From Selaginella moellendorffii (taxonomy: Eukaryota > Streptophyta > Lycopodiopsida > Selaginellales > Selaginellaceae): DNA of 64,000 nt. The notes under the pieces were generated by a model that saw only the letters and a list, made by a program, of their open reading frames with translations, was not told the origin of the DNA and did not search any database. Below are positions 54,561 to 64,000 of this stretch, one piece after another. The stretch lies in the NCBI RefSeq assembly GCF_000143415.4, contig NW_003314288.1, positions 696,642 to 760,641 of the forward strand, written 5' to 3'. How positions within the stretch are numbered: position 1 is the stretch's first letter; every line of letters starts with the position of its first letter. The translations under genes and the position numbers were made by a program.

Positions 54561-57500
54561 AAACAACTTATTGCTAGCTGAGATCCTTTGACTATCTCGT
54601 TTTGAAGCTTTGGAATGCTCAAGGAGTCTTTTCTAACTTAGCAAAGATGTTGCTTCATATGATGGCCGAGGCTAACTATTATCAAACAGTTCTTTTGATA
54701 GAGTTATGCAATCTCATACGCGAGGCACTACTTTGATGATGTCCTACGACTAAGGTGGAACATGAGATGCATGTGAGGCAAATGTTGCTGCTATTGAGGG
54801 AGAACAAGCTGTATTCTAAACTGGCAAAGTGAGTTCTTCTTGGAGGAGATCACCTATCTCAGACATGTGGTGCCACGAGATGGTGTGCAGGAAGATCCTC
54901 AAAAGACTCAGATAGTCATTGACTAGCTTGTTCCCCCTACTGTGCATGGGTTTCCTTGGTATGGTGGGAGTCTTTTGCCGGTTTGTGAAGGACTTCTCCT
55001 TGATTGCTGCTCCTTTGATGGATATTCTTCGAAACACCACCAAGCATGCTAAGTTGGTGTGGGGTGAAAGTGTCAAGAAGGGTTTGAGTGGTTAAAGTAA
55101 TCATGTATATTCTACAGATATTTGCTTGTGATAAGCCACTTGTGGTAGAAGGCTAAGGCTCACGCTATGGAGTCTATGTGTTCAGAGGGCATGGCTCATG
55201 AGTCCTTTTCTCTTTCTGATCCTAGTGAGCCCATGGGTGTCAATGTGGACCAAGGAGAGAATGTATCTACTCATGTTCTAGCTGACACTGCTGTCACTAA
55301 GCTTTCTGAAGGAGTGAAGAAGAATTGTATCAACTCATCTGAGCTGTACGGTTGTTTGTGCAATGAGTTGTGCATAGACAAGTGCTCAGTGTCCTCTTTG
55401 ACTCTGGTGCTACACATACTTTCATTAACAAGGCTAGTGATGAGGTTATAAGAGCTGTCTTAGTGCAAGACTGCTGTCCTATTGCCTACATAAGCCACAA
55501 GTTTGACGCAACTTAGCTAAACTGCCAACTCAGGATAGGAAGTTGTGTGTTGTAGTTGTTGCGGTCAAAGAGTGGAGGCATTACTTTACCACATGTCACT
55601 CTTTTCACTCGCCAGATGGAGCTTCGAGGCCGGCTAGCTCATTGACTAGAGTTTTTGCAGGAAATGGATGTGCAGATTCCAAACCACCAGAGGAGTTTAG
55701 CTCTGGGGTTTAAGGTGATGAAATAAAAGTCAAAGGGGAATTTTGACTGGATGTGTAAAGAAAAGTTGCTAGGTTTTCCAAGATCTACAACTTTTCTTTA
55801 AGACAATTTTCCTGTTAGACAGTAAAGGTGGTTGTTTCTCCATTGTCTAGGATGGTGAACTCTATCTCGTTTGGGAAGCTCTCTAGTGGTTTGCTGGATG
55901 AAATTAAGGAGCTTGCTGACTTCAACTCCTTTGTAGTGAAGGCAACGTGTAGTTGTTTTGAAGAGGGATGCCTCTTCCAATGCAATTGTGCTTCCTTCAA
56001 TGTACGAGATGGTTTCCTAGTCAAGAGGAATCTGGCTATGGTTCCTAGAGCTGATGTTCTTTTACAGTGGCTTCTGTAAGAGTGTTTGTTGCACCAAGTG
56101 CAGGACATCAAGGACGTGTGTTCTGGTAGAGACACATTTGGTAGAGACACACCTACCATAGTTAACCTCAGCAGAAGTGGGATAGCATTTTCTATGAGTT
56201 TCATAGTAAGCACTTCAAGGCAATGATGTTATCTGGGTTGTTGTGGATTGTGTGATGATGTTGGCTCACTTCTTCCTTGTGAAGACGAATACTAAGGCTT
56301 TTGAACTTGCTCAGCTGTTTGTCTTTATGGGCTGCCTAAAGATGTTGTAAGTGATAGGGATCCCACATTCACTTTGGAGTTTTGGCAGATGGTTGTTAGA
56401 TTTAATTCGACTTTTGTATATAACCGTTCTAGAAGCTTGAGACAAAGCTAAGCATGAGCATCCACAGTCAGATGGACAAACAAAACGAGTTAATTAGGTG
56501 CTAGAAGACATGCTGAGATCGTTTGTTGGTCATCTGAAGAGGCAAGGTATTTGGGAGAAGTACCTGGCTTTGTTAGAGTTTGCCCATAACTGTGCCTTCC
56601 ATTCGGCTATTGAGATGGCTCCGTTTATGGCAATGTATGGCTTTCAACCTCAGTCCCTTGTTGGTATGAACTTGGCTTCTCTTAAGGTGCACCAGGCAAA
56701 GGAGTTGGCTGATGAGCATCAGTCCACTGCTGAGGAAGAAAAACAAGATCCCAACAAGAACTTTGCTGTAAGTGATGGCTTGCTAGCTCTTTGTAGATCC
56801 AATAAGTCTTTGATCGAAGCTCCCACATTTCTATGCCACCTAGGCCAAAGACCTCTACCCAAGCCTGGAGCTGAACAGTCACCTATATACTGTTGATTAC
56901 TGTTCTTATGTGCTACGTTGAAGAACAAGCGATCAGCTAATGCCTCTGTCAGATGGTCTGGTTCTTTCTGACTTAACCTGGGTAGGAGTGTGACTTTAAT
57001 ATCTTTAACATGCTATTCCATCCTGGACCTTCTTTGTGTTGAGAGGAGCAGTGCCAATCGATTCCTTGTTTCTAGTTACCACCCTGTCTAGGTAAGATCT
57101 TCTGCAGCTGAGCTCTGAAGAGGAGGTGCCAGCTCTGGTTTTGTGGATATAAACCTGACACAAGCACTTTGAAGAGAAGATCTTTGGATTGAATTCCTGG
57201 GTGTGGCACATTCCGAATAACTGAATTCCACTCTACTTTTGCCCGGACTTTGCACCAGCTGGAGTTTCTAAAGTTTCTACATATGTCGTTGGTGATCAAG
57301 TGTTGGTAAGTTATCGGGTGTTGTGGATCCAAGGTTTTTGCTGCATAGGTCCTTATCACATCGTCCAACAAGTTGGTCCACAAATCTATGTGGGGCACTC
57401 AATGCACAACATTAAGAGAAGATCCATGTGAAGCGGTTAGCTCAATATCGTTTGTGAATGGATTGATGTAAGGATTCTACCATAAATTCTATGGTAGATA

Positions 57501-58200
57501 TAGATAAACTCAACAAGATTGGAATACACTAACTTTTTAATAATAATAAATTAACAATTTTTAATGTGTATTTATGGAGCCCACAAGAGTAGGAGTGAGG
57601 TGTTATCATATTATGAATCCCAGAAGATCAAGAGTGAGAGGTGTTAATCACATTATTTATATGCTCCATATGATCCTGAGGTTTAGGGATATGAGGGGGG
57701 CCCAGGTAAGTTAGAGGAAGGATAAAAAAGAATTAATTAGAGTGAAAATTCGAGTTATTGTGAAATTAGAGTATAAATGTGAGTTAAGAGTTAACATGAG
57801 CTAAGAGTAAAAACGTGATGTAGCAGCTTAAAAGAGGGAAGTAGGAATGCTCAGATGGAGTTCCGCCAGGTAGAAAAGACAAGTCATACCTCAAGCCTCA
57901 GATTGCTCCCAACCCCCTGCCTCCACCCGGTTGCGTACTTTAACCAAGCCCCAAACCACCCAGCAGTCTTGGCGCACAGGGATGACATCAGCCCTAACCT
58001 CTTGCTCCACTGCTTCTCCCCCCCTTAAGAAAAAAGGTCTGTTGTTCTCTTGGAGTTCAAGAGGCATCCTCTTCACCGTCTCCTCTGTTTTTGCTAGCTA
58101 GTTAGCTCTTACAAGAGAGCACAAGCCAAGTTCATCTCCATGCTCAGCTCTATCATCTCCTCTTTAAGACACCTCACCTCTTTGAAGCCATTCAGAAGAG
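53351..58200 (+). repeat. Dispersed duplication, copy B (partner of 1-6,352)
   Basis: The order and sequence of 1-6,352 recur here at roughly 90 percent or better by eye. Homology ends at GAAGCCATTCAGRAGAG (6,352 / 58,200). On the left it continues beyond the window in copy A. Copy B lacks about 1.42 kb present in A (3,475-4,898): its integrase frame at 56,498-56,720 passes straight into the sequence equivalent to 4,899. Smaller losses occur near 55,540-55,590 and 56,140. Both copies contain only broken elements. Confidence 0.9.
54560..56730 (+). mobile_element. Second decayed gypsy pol, copy B
   Basis: Counterpart of 1,240-3,475: RT end (near 54,760-54,900), RNase H remnants (near 55,400-55,520) and integrase (56,498-56,720, MLEDMLRSF to KELADEH). 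Its integrase C-terminus and chromodomain-like tail are removed by the deletion relative to copy A. Confidence 0.7.
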
Positions 58201-58670
58201 CGGGCGCGGACCATATTTGAGCTCACGAGTTGAGCTCAATTTTCAATTGTAATTTAGTACAAACATTATAAATTTTAAAATTTTAAGGTTATGGCAAACC
58301 TAATAATTTAATAACTCTCTATATATTATATAGATAAAAATGTTCTAAAGAACACTTTTTGTTCTAATAATTTAAATATTTACTACATGCAATGATAGGG
58401 ATATTTGTTAGAACATAAAATAAAATGTTTGCAAAAAGAGTATTCTTGTCACTTCTTTAAATTTGTACTCTATGCTTTCTGGCTAGTAAATGTCAGGTTT
58501 GTCAGAATTAAAAAATTATTAAATTTGAAATAAGATTCTATGTAAAGCCATATAACCGTTTGAAAGGAAAAAAAAAGAACCATTGATGTAAGCTTCTTGC
58601 ATATAAAAGAAAGACTTGGTTCTTTGTAAAATACATTCTTGAGGGGTTTGTCATAGCATACTGTCTAGAA
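58201..58670. other. AT-rich stretch, possible end of the MULE-like element
   Basis: No gene. It begins just after the duplicated block. A GAGCTCACGAGTTGAGCTC imperfect palindrome at about 58,220-58,238 could be part of a terminal structure, but no matching inverted end was found on the far side of the transposase. Confidence 0.3.
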
Positions 58671-58721
58671 TTTATTGATCTTCATTCACACTCTCATTCG
58701 CAAAAAGGGAAATACACACAA

Positions 58722-59174
58722 ATGTTTATGGGTTCTAGTGTTGGTAATTTTAACTTTCATAATCTTTCTTCCCAGGGTTCAAGGGCTAGGAGATGTAATA
58801 ACTATCCCATTACACAGCATAACCAAATCACACAAGAGAATGAAAGAGAGGATAGTGAGGATAGTCATCATGAGTTGGAGATAAATGCAATGACAGAGGG
58901 TGCAACAAATTGAGTGAAAAAGAATGCCCTTTTACTTGTTTTAGAAAAGTGCAATTCTGCCACTTTCAAGAAGTGCCCCATATGTTTTTTAGTGTCTGGT
59001 GGAAACAATGGCAATGATCAGTATGATGGTATATATGCTCTTGCGACACACTGCAATATCACGCACCCGAAAAACTACCATGAATTTTTTTTTGAGATGG
59101 TAAAGACAGAAATGGAGACACACGAGCACTATGGGCAGTATTGCGAAAAGAATACTCAGAAGCATATAAAATGA
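58722..59174 (+). pseudogene. Putative C2H2-type zinc-finger ORF beside the MULE-like transposase
   Basis: Two frames in the same register, 58,722-58,913 and 58,914-59,174, are separated by one TGA (58,911-58,913). The stop sits where Trp would be plausible. The second part holds CPIC, then 21 residues, then HCNITH, a C-x2-C/H-x4-H arrangement with a long loop. The first part is acidic (ENEREDSEDSHHELE). It lies tail to tail with the transposase remnant at 59.28-62.6 kb and may be an accessory gene of the same element. No family assigned. Confidence 0.4.
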
Positions 59175-59280
59175 AAAGTGAAATGAAAAAGCACATTTTT
59201 ATTAATTATATAAAGTATAATAAGTTTTATTGATAGAGAATAAACATCGATAGTGTTGGAGAAATCTAATTAGCTCCAAA

Positions 59281-62200
59281 AGTTTTCTGCAACTAAGCAA
59301 TAGTAAGGCTTGCTTGGTGTATATGAATATCCACTTTAGGAGCCTGGTCCAAGATGTTGATGAAGATGTAGTACATATGCTTGCAAGGAGCATATGCCTT
59401 CCCATATTCCTCATGCTTCGTAAAGTCTGGACATGTGTAAGAAGGAAAGTCGTGAATGACAATTGTGTACTCTCTGCCTTCTGTTTTGACTATGTACTCC
59501 TTTGCAAGCGCAGTGATGTACTTCATAGAGAGAATCTCACACTCAAGTGTTTGAGCCAAGGTTATTTGACCTTGCTTCTGCTTGGAGATGGTACCAATAA
59601 ATTTAATTGCCTTACCTTTTCGTGCTGGGCTTCTGTGCATCTCTATAGGAATAGTCCTACTCCTGTCACTCATGTCTCCAACTCTCCTCTCAAGATTAAA
59701 ACCAAATTTCTCAAGGTTTTCAATCTCATCCGAGGTGAGCGTGACCCCATTAGCAACAGGCCATTCTTTAGGTACTGCATCAGGTTTAGTCACTATAGTG
59801 TCTTCAATCCGCTTCGTATGGTTGGCGTCGGTGTTGCAACAATATAGCCAACACCATCTTGAAAATCCTACTTGCTTTCGTTCCCCATAGAAACATGGGG
59901 TTGGAATAGAAGCAGATTTTCACCACGAATCTAGGCCCAACACTTGCCCCTCGGAAGCATCCCCACACACCTTACATTCGATTTTGCTGGCACGCGTCGG
60001 ATTGCCCATTGCTTCGGCTCCACGCTATGGTAAGCAATTTCAACCTGTTGCGATGCACTCTCTTCATCAGCCACTTGAGGTGGCTCAGTCTGAGAGCAGT
60101 GTCTTGGAGCAGAATGGTACTCGACATCAGGCTTGTGAGAGCTTTTTGCTCCAAGGTCCATACCAACATCTTCCCCAGCAAAGGAAAAACGATGCTTTGA
60201 GTAGACAGTCTTCATATCACCAATAGAAGCTCGGGGAGTGTACTCTATAGATGTGCTATGGACCACTTCCTCAACTGCAGTTGCCATTGTTTGAGCGGGT
60301 GGAGTTAATTTTCTCTTCATCCTATCATGTAACATCTCAATAGAAGGCCCTATTCCCATGTATCTTCCTTCCTTGAATGCTAGTGCTTTCGAAGATTGCT
60401 CTATAGCACGTATTAAATTTGATAGACAGGCTTCATATAGACTCATCTTCCCTTTCTCTGCCTCAGAGGAACGCCAACTCTAATGCTTACTTTCAGAGAG
60501 ATTCACAGTTAGGGTGTATGCGAGGTGCTCAAGTGGTTGATCCTAATGGAAAAGGCAATATTAAGAGGTAATAAAAGGAGAAGAAAAAATATAAACCAAC
60601 CTGAAAAGAGTGATGTCCCCACTGGAACATCCTAACTTCCCACCATCCTAACCATGACTCAAGTTGTGGTAGGCAACTTACGTCTGTATGGCCATCTTCA
60701 TGCCACCACATTCGAATCTCGTTTGCTTTTGCCTCATGCTCTTCTTTAGAAGGTGCAACCTGCCATTGTTTGCACAACTCCTTAAATATTGATTGAAACT
60801 CTGGCTTGATTAGGTGGCAATGCTGGTTTAAGCTTTGAGCCCAATGGAACTCACAAGTCCTCTCACGACCTTCCAATAGTTGACCATTCCCAAAAATTGC
60901 TCGGATACCATTCCAGTTTGCACTAGCCCCATCTGCCATGAAATCACGAAAGTTTGCAGGCTTACCAGTCCGCTTTAGGACAATATCAGAGAGGGACTTC
61001 CAAAATATTTCCTATGTTGTCTGGTTTTGTACTTTAAACTCTACTATCGCAATTGTTAAGTTACAATATAGCCTATGAAAACATAAATATTATAACAATT
61101 TCAATATAATGAGAATAAAAATTACCTTGGATCATACACATGAGTTCCCATGGTTGTCTAACCAAATACACGCTCCATATGGTCAAAATGTACCCATGCA
61201 TTTGCAAGGTCACTGGACCCAAACATGTCCATTTGGGAGACAAGATCTATGCCAGAGGTAGTGCCCATGGTAGATATTTTGAAGACAAAGGGGCGCTCTT
61301 GCTCATTCATAACTTGGTCTGGAAACAAACTTCCATGGATGAACACATATGGATAGGTCTGTTTTAATTCAAGGATGGAGTCAATTTTTGATTGCAACTT
61401 CCCCTCTTGAGATTCACACATCCAAGATTTTATCCTAAACAATATAATGTAAGAAAAAATTATTATTATAACGTATGAAAAATAACGGATGTACCTCCTT
61501 AGGCTAGCAGCAGGTTGTACTCCTCGTAGTAAGTCCCGCAAGCTAGCCTCGTTTAGTTAAGTCTTTTGGCAACCTGGATTGAGTAAGGTATTTGCGATAA
61601 AATCCTTGAGGACGGTTTTCTGAACATGCTTCGGAGTTGCAAATGAGTTTCTCATAGTCTCTTCCTATACAACATCTTTGAAATGGTTGCACAATGTTTA
61701 TAGTTCATTGTGGCGGGCATTTAGATTGTGTGGATGAAGCATGCAATCGAGACCGCTCTAGAAACTCTATATTTTTCGAAGGGTCTGCAGTCAATCCTCC
61801 AGCCTGTGACACCATTGCTGTTGGATTCAAATATCGATTCTACAAAAATGCTCCTATGTCGTGCTATCTGCAAGGCCAAGATGTACTACTTTCTTCCACG
61901 GGATGGAGTGGCTGGAAGAGTTGCAGTGCATGTTGGCACACATATGCATCCAATGCAGGAAGGGATACAAAGGCTGAAGAGTTGTCGGTAGCTTCCAAGT
62001 CTACGTGCACTTGTTTTTGTATAGGCTTGTGAGTGAGCTTCCATCCTTCTACAACGGCAACTATTTCTTCGAGCTACCACCTCTTGTCAGTAGCACAGGT
62101 TCTAAACGAAAAGGGATGGAAACCAAGCAGGATGTCCACAATTGGTGCAAAATCAAGACCACACACTTCCAACATTTTGAAGGTTGATTAAGAAGCATGA

Positions 62201-62640
62201 AAACTAAAAAGCATTGTTAACGGCTTTGAATATTGTTGAAGTTGGAGCTGAAGATGGAGCTGGAGCTGGTGAATTTAGCGCTGACACTAGCATGACATCT
62301 CCACTTGAACTAGAAGAGGACAAGAGGATAACGACTGACTCTTGCTTCACATTCACTTTGGCTGGAGTGCATTTTGGCATTTTGACTGGAGATCCAAACA
62401 CTCGAATCTCCTTCGACTTGGAATTTTGTAAATCCCATTGTTGTCCACCCTCGCCCACACCAGAAAGAAGAAACTCCGAGTATGCAACTATACCGGTGTC
62501 ATTGCAGATCACAGCCTCTAAAGAAATAGAGCCAAGATGAAGATCAAAACGGCGACATAAAAAACTTTCAGAAACAATACTCTAAGAGAATGAAAGAGGT
62601 GGGTGATCTCGAAAATGAAGAAGAAACCTCTCCATCCTTC
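59281..62640 (-). mobile_element. MULE-like transposase remnant with SWIM-type C-terminus
   Basis: Minus-strand blocks, in order: N-terminal Ser-rich region (62,512-62,204, VICNDTGIVAYSEFLLSG); a piece at 61,690-61,494; an approximately 60-bp intron; DDE-type core at 61,433-61,140 (TTSGIDLVSQMD) and, after a 53-bp intron, 61,085-60,600 (MADGASANWNG, then CEFHWAQSLNQH). A linker region follows (60,446-59,931), then a C-terminal block at 59,793-59,293 with SYTCPDF and CKHMYYIF, a SWIM-like zinc site whose first Cys is replaced by Tyr. Stops at 61,167 and elsewhere, often TAG for Gln, mark decay. The segment 61,690-62,190 is in the opposite orientation. Confidence 0.7.
61690..62190 (+). pseudogene. 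Inverted N-terminal segment of the MULE-like transposase
   Basis: Plus-strand coding in two frames. The first (61,694 on) reads VHCGGHLDCVDEACNRD, a cysteine-rich N-terminal pattern. The second (to about 61,985) reads CKAKMYYFLPRDG and VHVGTHMHPMQEGIQR, with the H-x-HP box. A third piece at 62,005-62,187 reads SELPSFYNGNYFFELPPL. In related transposases as I recall them these precede the DDE core, yet here they run opposite to it while lying between the N-terminal and core blocks. A frameshift joins the first two frames. Confidence 0.55.
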
Positions 62641-62649
62641 TCAATAGGT

Positions 62650-63430
62650 TTTGGAGTTCTCTCTCTTTATGCTACTTGTAAAAATCTATAGTGAAACATA
62701 ATTGAAATTTAAATAGAGTAATAAGAAGACAACGTACAAAATGAATTTAAATTCTATAGAAAATTTAACATGTGTAAGTGTGACAGTATTAATATCACTG
62801 TCATCTATTATTATGTCTAATGCATGTATACACATAGATCCAAGGAAAGATTTTTAGCACGTGAAGTTTGATAGTTAATAATGATACCAGTAATGACATT
62901 CTGCTATAACATGTTAAACCAAGAGATCCAATCTAACTATTAGCACGTGTGATATGTCAAGTTGTCAAATTTTAAAAGGTAGATGATAATAAATCTTGTC
63001 AAATCTTATTCTTCAATAACAGATTTGATTTGTATTACAACTCAAGTTTTATCCATAATTGTGAACACTGCTCAATGACATTTAAAGCACATGCCTATTG
63101 TTTAGGATCTAATACAACACAAAATAAATTTCTGGATGAGGATTCATCCATTCATAGATGGATATAGTACAACATATTTTAACGTGCCTTATTTATACTC
63201 TTTAAAGTTCTTGTAACAATTCCAAAATATGTACAAAATATTGATGAGAATGCATCCTTTCTAGATAATTTGTAAAATATAATATAATATCTCTAATAAC
63301 AAAAACGTTGATAGGTGCTAGTTATACCATCATTAAAATATACAAAATAAAGAAGCATAATTTACATATAATAATAATGATAAGATAAAATAAGATCAAA
63401 GATATTATGATGGTTGAGATTTAGGTTATT
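62650..63430. other. AT-rich stretch, no gene
   Basis: About 780 bp of AT-rich DNA with no supported coding region. It could include the promoter side of the MULE-like element. Confidence 0.5.
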
Positions 63431-63454
63431 CGGAATGAACGGCCAGGATTAGAG

Positions 63455-63500
63455 ATTGGTTAGGGTTAGGGCAGCCGTCAGGATTAGGGTTAGGGTAGCT
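63455..63500 (+). repeat. Short telomere-like TTAGGG motifs
   Basis: GGTTAGGGTTAGGG, then about 13 bp later GGATTAGGGTTAGGGTAG. Only two or three motifs occur per cluster, and they are TTAGGG rather than the usual plant TTTAGGG. They may be chance within a G-rich repeat. Confidence 0.4.
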
Positions 63501-63535
63501 GCCAAGATTAGGTTACTGTTCGCACCGTGAGTGGA

Positions 63536-63735
63536 GCGCGGGAGAGATCAAGAGATTGAGTGCGAAGGAGATCGAGGGATTGAACGCGAAGGAGATCAAG
63601 GGATTGAGCACGCAAGAGATCGAGAGATTGAGTGCATGAGCGGGAGAGATTGAGTGCACGAGTGGGAGAGTTTGAGCGTGCAAGCCGGAGAGATTTAGTG
63701 CGCGAGCAGGAGAGATTGAGCGCACAAGAAATCTA
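63536..63735. repeat. Minisatellite of GAGATYRAGRGATTGAGYGC-like units
   Basis: About eight degenerate units of 24-27 bp built around GAGATCGAGRGATTGAGYGCG. They generate an artefactual minus-strand frame of repeated Ile-Ser/Leu-Asn residues. No gene is inferred. Confidence 0.85.
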
Positions 63736-63868
63736 GCACAATCAAGAAATCGGGGGAGGAAAGATGCCACCAAGGGTGAGTTTCGATTTGATTGCTTCCA
63801 CTTCCATTTTTTGATTCCATTGCTTCCATTCCATTGCTTCCCTTTTTTTTTCTTGATTGCTTCTTTGT

Positions 63869-64000
63869 TGCCCGAGGTTGCCGGCCCGAGCTCAACCTCG
63901 GGCAGTTTTGCTCGCCAAGGGGCCGAGGTTATTCAAATAACCTCGGCCCCTCGGGTGGCCAAACTGCCCGAGGTCGAGCTCGGGCCGGCCACCTCGAGCA
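63869..64000. repeat. GC-rich near-perfect palindrome reaching the window edge
   Basis: A 132-bp inverted repeat centred between 63,934 and 63,935 (TTATT-CA-AATAA). The arms are about 65 bp with few mismatches and carry GCCGGCCCGAGCTC, CCTCGGGCAG and GGGGCCGAGGTTATT. It could form a strong hairpin. It may be a foldback/MITE element or one end of a larger one, and may extend past the window. Confidence 0.9.

Noticed and set aside
63513-63773. 86-codon minus-strand ORF
   Set aside because: Translation of the minisatellite; repeated Ile-Ser/Leu-Asn pattern only.

Overview
The window looks like nuclear DNA of a land plant, most probably a lycophyte such as Selaginella moellendorffii. This is an inference. 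It rests on a DYW-class PPR protein with an OSB-like N-terminal motif, a second plant-specific PPR gene, very short introns (about 48-66 bp in the SEC16 and fucosidase relatives), and a plant-type set of transposons (Ty3/gypsy, hAT, PIF/Harbinger, MULE, and a Cassandra-like 5S-bearing LTR). I saw no tRNA, CRISPR array or bacterial operon.

Only two genes look intact. One is a 1,140-residue PDF-PPR-DYW protein (7,807-11,229) that contains a 333-bp near-identical tandem array. The other is a 471-residue PPR protein (36,576-37,991). Both would be organelle RNA-binding factors. Most of the remaining sequence is transposon remnants and broken gene copies.

Layout. 1-6,352: mosaic of decayed Ty3/gypsy pol pieces and unidentified minus-strand exon-like fragments; a diverged second copy lies at 53,351-58,200. 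6,365-6,796: unidentified minus-strand ORF. 7.8-11.2 kb: PDF-PPR-DYW gene. 11.4-26.4 kb: a plus-strand Ty3/gypsy element split by about 10 kb of nested insertions, which include a minus-strand gypsy element lacking its RT domain, three pieces of one repeat family, and a long LTR with a tRNA-iMet primer site. A 195-bp 5S-carrying solo LTR sits in the protease region of the outer element. 27.1-48.3 kb: two tandem copies of a three-gene block (PPR, alpha-L-fucosidase, SEC16). Unit 1 has lost its PPR, its fucosidase is broken by a hAT element, and its SEC16 end is broken. Unit 2 keeps the PPR but has only the tail of the fucosidase (next to a PIF/Harbinger remnant) and an internal SEC16 fragment. 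42.6-46.6 and 50.3-54.6 kb: two more decayed gypsy elements. 58.7-62.6 kb: a MULE-like element with an internal segment in inverted orientation. 63.4-64.0 kb: telomere-like motifs, a minisatellite, and a GC-rich palindrome that reaches the window edge.

I found no wholly new biological system that I could defend. The strongest leads are the PPR array whose units differ at RNA-specificity positions, the tandem three-gene block with reciprocal decay, and the Cassandra-like 5S LTR copies.
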